Made by a program: the position numbers and the translations under genes. The notes below the pieces were generated by a model. That model was not told where the DNA came from. It saw nothing but the letters and a program-made list of their open reading frames with translations, and did no database searches. Of a stretch of DNA of 64,000 nucleotides, positions 58,483 to 64,000 are shown one piece after another. The stretch is from assembly GCA_003344405.1 (NCBI GenBank), contig NOWV01000064.1:186001-250000 (forward strand), in the 5' to 3' direction. The stretch's first letter is position 1. Each line of letters begins with the position of its first letter. The stretch is from Trichoplax sp. H2. Taxonomy: Eukaryota; Placozoa; Uniplacotomia; Trichoplacea.

Positions 58483-59716
58483 CTACGAGGATAAATAAAA
58501 TTATAAGTCAGTACCTTTATCATTTACAAGGCATACGACTGCTCATTAAAGTAAGGACTTACCATCTTTAAAGCAGTTTTTTATCTTATTCAGGAGCACT
58601 ATACAAGCAGTTTCTCCTAGCCGTTCCTCAATAACCAATTATTCTGTCTTCGTGATACTGAACACAAACCTTTGTAATTTACCAATACAGTGCATCGACG
58701 CGATAACGATGGGCGATGGCTTGATAAATTATGAACGCTAGACACGATAAAATTAAAAAGATTCTAGTTAGCTAGTATAATGCATCAATGTATTAATATT
58801 AAGAAAATTGAATATCATACTGCATGAAACAATTAGAATGGTTACATAATACAGCAATCTGAACCATATGATATCCTAAAAGCTACATTTATATGCACAT
58901 GCATAGTTTGTGATTATCAATTATATCTAAAGGAAACATACGGTTCCCTTCATTTTAAACAATTGTAACATAATATGTAATAGCTAGCCTATTGACATTC
59001 AACGCCATAAAATTTGTATTAAGCAAATGACTGAAATTGTTTACAGCTGATACTATTTACTGTACGTATATTCCTGTTAAATATTGCAATTTATTGCAAA
59101 ACTAGGTAAAGATCACTTCAACGCTAACCTCAATGTTTTCAATGAAATTTTATTTACTGATTGTTTTATAGAAATAGTTGCGATCATACAGTACTTCGTC
59201 ACCTTCGATGATCTCATTATTTTGGCAATAATTACGAGTGCATTAAACCTTTACATTTTTAAGTCTAACTACAATGTCGTATGATGTCTACAGTACATGT
59301 GAAAAACGACATACGAGATACCCTAGTAGGTTGCTGAGATCCTTGCAGTCTGTAACATTTCATATTTATCAATTAGTAATAGGTAACAAATAAAACAATA
59401 TCTCATACTGTAGCTGAAAATAGCGCAAATCGATTACTTCTATCGAATTTTATTAGCTTCCATAGCGGTCAACGAGACAACTAATAAACTTGAACGACAA
59501 CATCAATATCGTTTAGCTTTATTGTACAGAAGATTGCAATCAGCATTGGAGCGGTATACTAAACAATAGTCCTTACTATAGATATTTAACAGACTGTTAT
59601 CCATAAGTAAAATAATTACAACAAGCAAATCAATTTTGTGATATTAAAAGTTCAAATCTTCACTTGTGGTACTAGTAATGAAAAATCTCGAAATTGATAA
59701 GGCAACGTAGCACGAA
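58483..59716. other. Intergenic region upstream of ferlin B
   Basis: The promoter of ferlin B and the 3' flank of the next minus-strand gene should lie here. The sequence is AT-rich; the longest frame (59084-59284 on +, 66 codons) is hydrophobic but matches nothing I know and has no splice partners. No regulatory element could be named. Confidence 0.5.
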
Positions 59717-62700
59717 TTATTTCAACTTATTTTTGAGTCTTTCCTGTTTTGACGGACGTCTTCGTTTTTTCTTGGATGACCCTGATGATTTCCTGGATCC
59801 ATTAGTACGCCCTTTGATTTACAAGTACAGAAACAGCCTCAATTGTCACAGCTAAATGGATAGCGTAAACAATAAATGGGCAACTTTGCTTCTTCATTGA
59901 AGTTACTGATATAGTCCAATCCGATCAATAACGAATACAGTATAGTAATAATTATCATTTTTAAATATTTCATTCACATCGTAATATAAATGTAAATAGA
60001 TTAGATTAGCGAAAAGCTGATAATAACGTTATAACAATATTCATTGAGCAGTAATAATAGGTTAAACAGTAGTAATAGTGATACTCAGTGGCAATTTGTA
60101 GTCAAACAGAAATTTTAATTTTACAATTAGATTTACCTTTCACTGAGTTATCACGCAATCTTTGAAGTACAGATGCCAACCCATTCTGCTCTTTAGTGCA
60201 CCCTACGGGACTTGCAGATTTCCGGGAGATCTATACATTAATGATATTAAAATCGCAATTCACAGTTAATACGATATTGCAAGAATGAAGAAGTATAATG
60301 TATCAAATTACATTATCAGCTCATTAGTCATACATGATTTATCTCATATAGTAGATTTAGATTTTAATATAAAATGTTTAACGAAAAAATGCCAAAGAAT
60401 TTGATAACCTGCTAGTACTAATATCAAGCTATTTTTAACTGCATAACTGCTTAAAACGGCTATAAAATCGTTTGTACTTATACAAGCAAAAATAGACATT
60501 CTCATATTCAAATAGATACTCGTTAAAACATTCACTATTTTTATTAATTAATAATCAATCGCATCTATAAATTTAATTAGTCAAAAGAAAGTAGCTTATT
60601 AAGTTATAAGTTAATAGTAATAACATATCAGAATATTAAATGCAATCCAATTCATCTATGAATCAGATATACAACAAAAATTAATAAACTAAAACCTGCG
60701 ATTTTTATTTTCAACGGGGTTTGCGTACAATTATATAAAATTATATAATTTACCGATGCAGTTTTTGCTTCATAAGTGATAATGTAGAGAAGAGGGCATT
60801 TTAAACTAAACTAAAAGTACATTCATACATACTACATGTGGAGGTTAGGTTACATGGTGTAGCATTGAAATAAAGTAAAAGGAATCTAACTAATTAAGCA
60901 ATCGTAATGTTTGAANNNNNNNNNNNNNNNNNNNNGTAGCTTATTAAGTTATAAGTTAATAGTAATAACGTATCAGAATATTAAATGCAATCCAATTCAT
61001 CTATGAATCAGATATACAATAAAAATTAATAAACTAAAACCTGTGATTTTTATTTTCAACGGGGTTTGCGTACAATTATATAAAATTATATAAAATTGAA
61101 TCAAACACGAATTCCTAATTTCTTTAACAACTAGATAGTGCAATTATACTTGTACAATCTTCCTGCAAAGGAGTACAAAATAGTTTCATTTCCTTGGAAT
61201 GTCTAGAAGTAATTTACCCGATGCAGTTTTTGCTTCATAAGTGATAATGTAGAGAAGAGGGCATTTTAAACTAAACTAAAAGTACATTCATACATACTAC
61301 ATGTGGAGGTTAGGTTACATGGTGTAGCATTGAAATAAAGTAAAAGGAATCTAACTAATTAAGCAATCGTAATGTTTGAACTGATCTAACTAAACCGTGA
61401 TAAATATTATATTCGAACAATCTTTATCAAAGCATTCAGTCATAAATTACTCCTACGTCAAGCCTTGAAAATATCGATGGAATCTTATCCTGGCTGTTCG
61501 CTGATGCAGTTGCACTGATTCTTTTTCTTAGATCTTCTCTGTAAATGTAAAAATTCATGAAAGCATTATATCTACAGTAACGCACAAATCTTGATGAACA
61601 ATAAAAACATTTTTTCGATATCAATTAATAGAATAAAATAAAAATATTCTGCTAATAAATTAAGCTTTTAGCAAGATAGCAATTAAATAAAAGCTACTGT
61701 TCGAAATTGAGCTCTACTTGAATCGAACGTTGTTGTTGGTAAAGGTTGGTTCTCTTGAAAACGATTTACTTTTAATCTTAATAGCATCACTGTAACCCCT
61801 TTTTTCTTGACCTAACAATAATTAATAAAACCTCAAGAAATAGTAGCAGAGTGCAGATCCTATCATTTCTATATTATGTAGCCTACTGAAGGAGTTGAAT
61901 AATAACAGCACATAAAGTGTAACCTTGTACCATATCACAGCCTCATATCATAGAAATTGAGTTAAAATACGGTAGGCTATCTAAAATTGATAAATTCAAT
62001 GAAGATCATATATAATTTAAGTTCGGTTACATGTTATATTTCTTGAAACAGACTCCATAGAAATTTCAGAAGCTTCTGAGAATGAGGGAGATGCTGCAAG
62101 ATTATAGTATATATTAGTATAAACATATGTAAGGCTTGAGTGGATGAGACGTACAGTATATTATAATTTATAACTAATAAATAGATTCTAATTGCATTTC
62201 TTACAATTACGCCTTTTCATGGCTGAAAACGGATATAGCGAAGTATCATCAGATTTTATGCCATCTTCCATATCGCTGCCGGAAGGTGTCGAAAATCGCG
62301 GTTCAACATTAACTATGAAAAGGTGAAAATCACACAAAATTTTTATAGTGGTGTATAGCTTACACCAGTTTATCCAAGCGATTAGAAAGCAATTTATAAG
62401 CTTTTACCATTTGCGTCATTAGTATTAGTGATATTGGAAGCCAAAGAAAATGCTTCAGAATGCTCGTCATCGCTACGTCCATTGTTATACTTTGAGACAT
62501 TAAAATTTGGAGTACTGTTCTGATTTGGGTAGGTATTTTTAATCAATTCATCGGCCTAAGTTTACAACATAACAAAAGTACAAGCTCTAAAGGCATAAAT
62601 CCTGCACATAATGCTGTAAATATGATTCTACATAACTTTCGTGCTTTTAACCTGAAATTTAGTAGAAGCAAGATTTATAATTTCCGTATCCTGCGGGCCT

Positions 62701-63820
62701 ATAGGAAGTATAAAGAAACCTTAACCGAAGTGGTACACTACTGATAGTTTCTTCAATGTAACTACTGTATTTTACGGAGTTTTCTGCTAATATTTAAAAA
62801 TAAAGCGTTCTACGTAATTTATAGACACGTCCATTTAAAACAGCAACTTTACATTCGTACCTTGTCGGTATTTACGTGAGGATGGCGAACTGTCAATAGG
62901 ATCAGGGGAGCCATTCCAACTAATATTACCGCTACATTGATGTGTTTCCTGTTGATAAAGTTATCAGCTATATTTTAGAAAATCCGCCCACTGTCACAAA
63001 TAGAGACAGCTGTAAATTCATTTGAAAAAAATTTCGCAAGGTACACGTATTTACACAAGCTATAAAAAAGTAAAATACCTCTTCCTGATCGTTAATGCCA
63101 AATAAGGAACCAACATCCGAGCTACCACAACGTTAGAAAAAGAAATCACTGTAGGAAATACTTTCCACTAATTATACAGTACTATATCGTTCAATATGGC
63201 TTTCATTGCTTACTCTACATTCAAAATAACAGGTGATCCGTCTTCACGGGGAGTATTTAATGGCGAATGATCTAACATCTAACAATAACGTTATATGCTA
63301 AAGTTGTAAAAGGAGACTACTAACGACATCATTTAGTTTAACTACATTTAAAAGTCTAAGGCAAAAGCGATGTTATTCTGCAAGGTTGGATAAAGTTACT
63401 AACGACTGTAATATATCGCATTATCAAGGTTCCATCTCATTACCTGAGTGGACTCGGCAACTGAAATTCTAAAATTGATAAAGAAGGAAAATTTCACAAC
63501 ATTATCTTAAAAAGAATACGCAATACATTTTGCGAATAGCATAGTATTACAAATACGTAAACATATCTAATTGCAATGGCAAAGGTTAGATTGTAACTCG
63601 TTGTAAAATAGCAATCATCCTATTCTACAGCAGTAAAGACCATTCTCAATCCCCTGTACGATCCTATTCACTATAACAACTATTGGCAAAGATGAAGCGG
63701 GAGGCAAATATAGGCATTGAAATAAAGGTCTTACTGTGATTGTTGATTGATAGTCCGTTCATCCGGCGCTTGATGAAGGTCCTCCATTTCATGGCATAAT
63801 TCTTGTCTTGATAGCGACCG
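59717..63820 (-). CDS. Unnamed Ser-rich protein with basic C-terminus, at least 12 exons, possibly 5'-partial
   Basis: Exons on -: 63820-63735, 63468-63444, 63278-63214, 63121-63079, 62948-62861, 62698-62652, 62555-62408, 62312-62205, 61798-61729, 61538-61457, 60230-60137, 59811-59717. Phases agree (951 bases, TAA), giving 316 residues from the first exon seen. That exon starts at an acceptor, so the start codon lies further upstream, perhaps outside the window. The N-terminal two thirds are Ser/Asn/Asp-rich and probably disordered (for example LDHSPLNTPREDGSP and SDDEHSEAFS). A more ordered part reads WVTVMLLRLKVNRF and LPTTTEDLRKRIS, then SIFSRLD. The C-terminus GSSKKKRRRPSKQERLKNKL looks like a nuclear localisation or nucleic-acid-binding tail. 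I cannot name the family; a nuclear protein is likely. Confidence 0.66.
60591..60915. repeat. Left copy of a duplicated stretch beside the assembly gap
   Basis: This 325-base stretch starts GTAGCTTATTAAGTTATAAG and ends AATGTTTGAA right at the gap. The right copy (60936-61380) has the same start and end. Identity is near complete, with only a few single-base differences, but this copy lacks about 120 bases near 60770. It lies inside an intron of the 59717-63820 gene. Confidence 0.9.
60916..60935. other. Assembly gap of 20 N
   Basis: Twenty unknown bases, exactly between the two copies of the duplicated stretch. The round length suggests a placeholder, not a measured distance. Confidence 0.98.
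60936..61380. repeat. Right copy of the duplicated stretch, with a ~120-base extra segment
   Basis: Begins with the same GTAGCTTATTAAGTTATAAG as the left copy and ends AATGTTTGAA at 61380. The extra segment lies at about 61100-61217, between TTATATAAA and ACCCGATGCAGTTTTTGC. The pattern of few substitutions plus one indel is what two alleles of one locus would show. Confidence 0.9.
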
Positions 63821-64000
63821 CTAGTAGTTCAATTTAACGTTTACAAATTAATAATGATGGCTAAAAATTCCTGTATTCCTTTTTTGCCGATACGTATTTT
63901 GAAAAATGGAAATTTAGCACGAACGTTCCACTTTTAAGGTCAATTATAATTAATTAATAATTCAAGGAGTCATTGCCATAGCGCTGCGTCTTTTCCTAAT
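63821..64000. other. Right window edge, nothing assigned
   Basis: Intron or 5' flank of the minus-strand gene that begins at or before 63820. On - I see short frames at 63960-64000 but no exon whose phase and splice signals join to 63820. Confidence 0.4.

Noticed and set aside
59084-59284. 66-codon hydrophobic open frame on +
   Set aside because: Hydrophobic runs are expected from T-rich DNA; there is no start context, signal peptide pattern or partner exon to support a gene.

Overview
The window is eukaryotic nuclear DNA, almost certainly from an early-branching animal. It is AT-rich, its genes are broken into many small exons by short GT-AG introns (often 60 to 300 bases), and the proteins are animal ones: FANK1, FAM204A and two type-1 ferlins. 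This combination fits a placozoan such as Trichoplax. The organism call is an inference from gene content and intron style; no species marker was seen. No bacterial, viral, CRISPR, rRNA or tRNA signal was recognised.

Layout. Bases 1-4536 hold nothing recognisable. A FAM204A homologue lies on + (4537-7204, 7 exons). On - are two closely spaced genes I cannot name: an 8-exon gene for 328 residues (8641-11062) and a 16-exon coiled-coil gene for 447 residues (11224-15564). FANK1 (fibronectin III plus ankyrin repeats) lies on + (17098-21642, 13 coding exons). Two tandem ferlin genes on - follow: ferlin A (22732-41312) and ferlin B (43591-58482). Each has 55 coding exons, and I followed the reading frame and splice phase through every junction, giving 2018 and 2032 residues. 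A further unnamed gene with a very basic C-terminus runs on - from 63820, and perhaps beyond the window edge, down to 59717. Its longest intron contains a 20-N assembly gap flanked by two near-identical copies of one stretch.

How the genes relate. The two ferlins are clear tandem duplicates. All 55 exons correspond one to one with the same phase, 36 have identical length, and the other 19 differ only by multiples of three. Both carry DysF domains, so both belong to the dysferlin/myoferlin class of membrane-fusion and repair proteins. In animals FANK1 is linked to cilia and sperm, and the neighbouring coiled-coil gene has a compatible look, but a functional link is only a guess. Repeats are confined to introns and intergenic DNA: an intron of ferlin A made of three tandem units, degenerate repeats in ferlin A intron 1, and a 159-base duplication between the ferlins.

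All exon boundaries were read by eye from splice signals, frame continuity and remembered family sequences. No alignment or transcript data were available.
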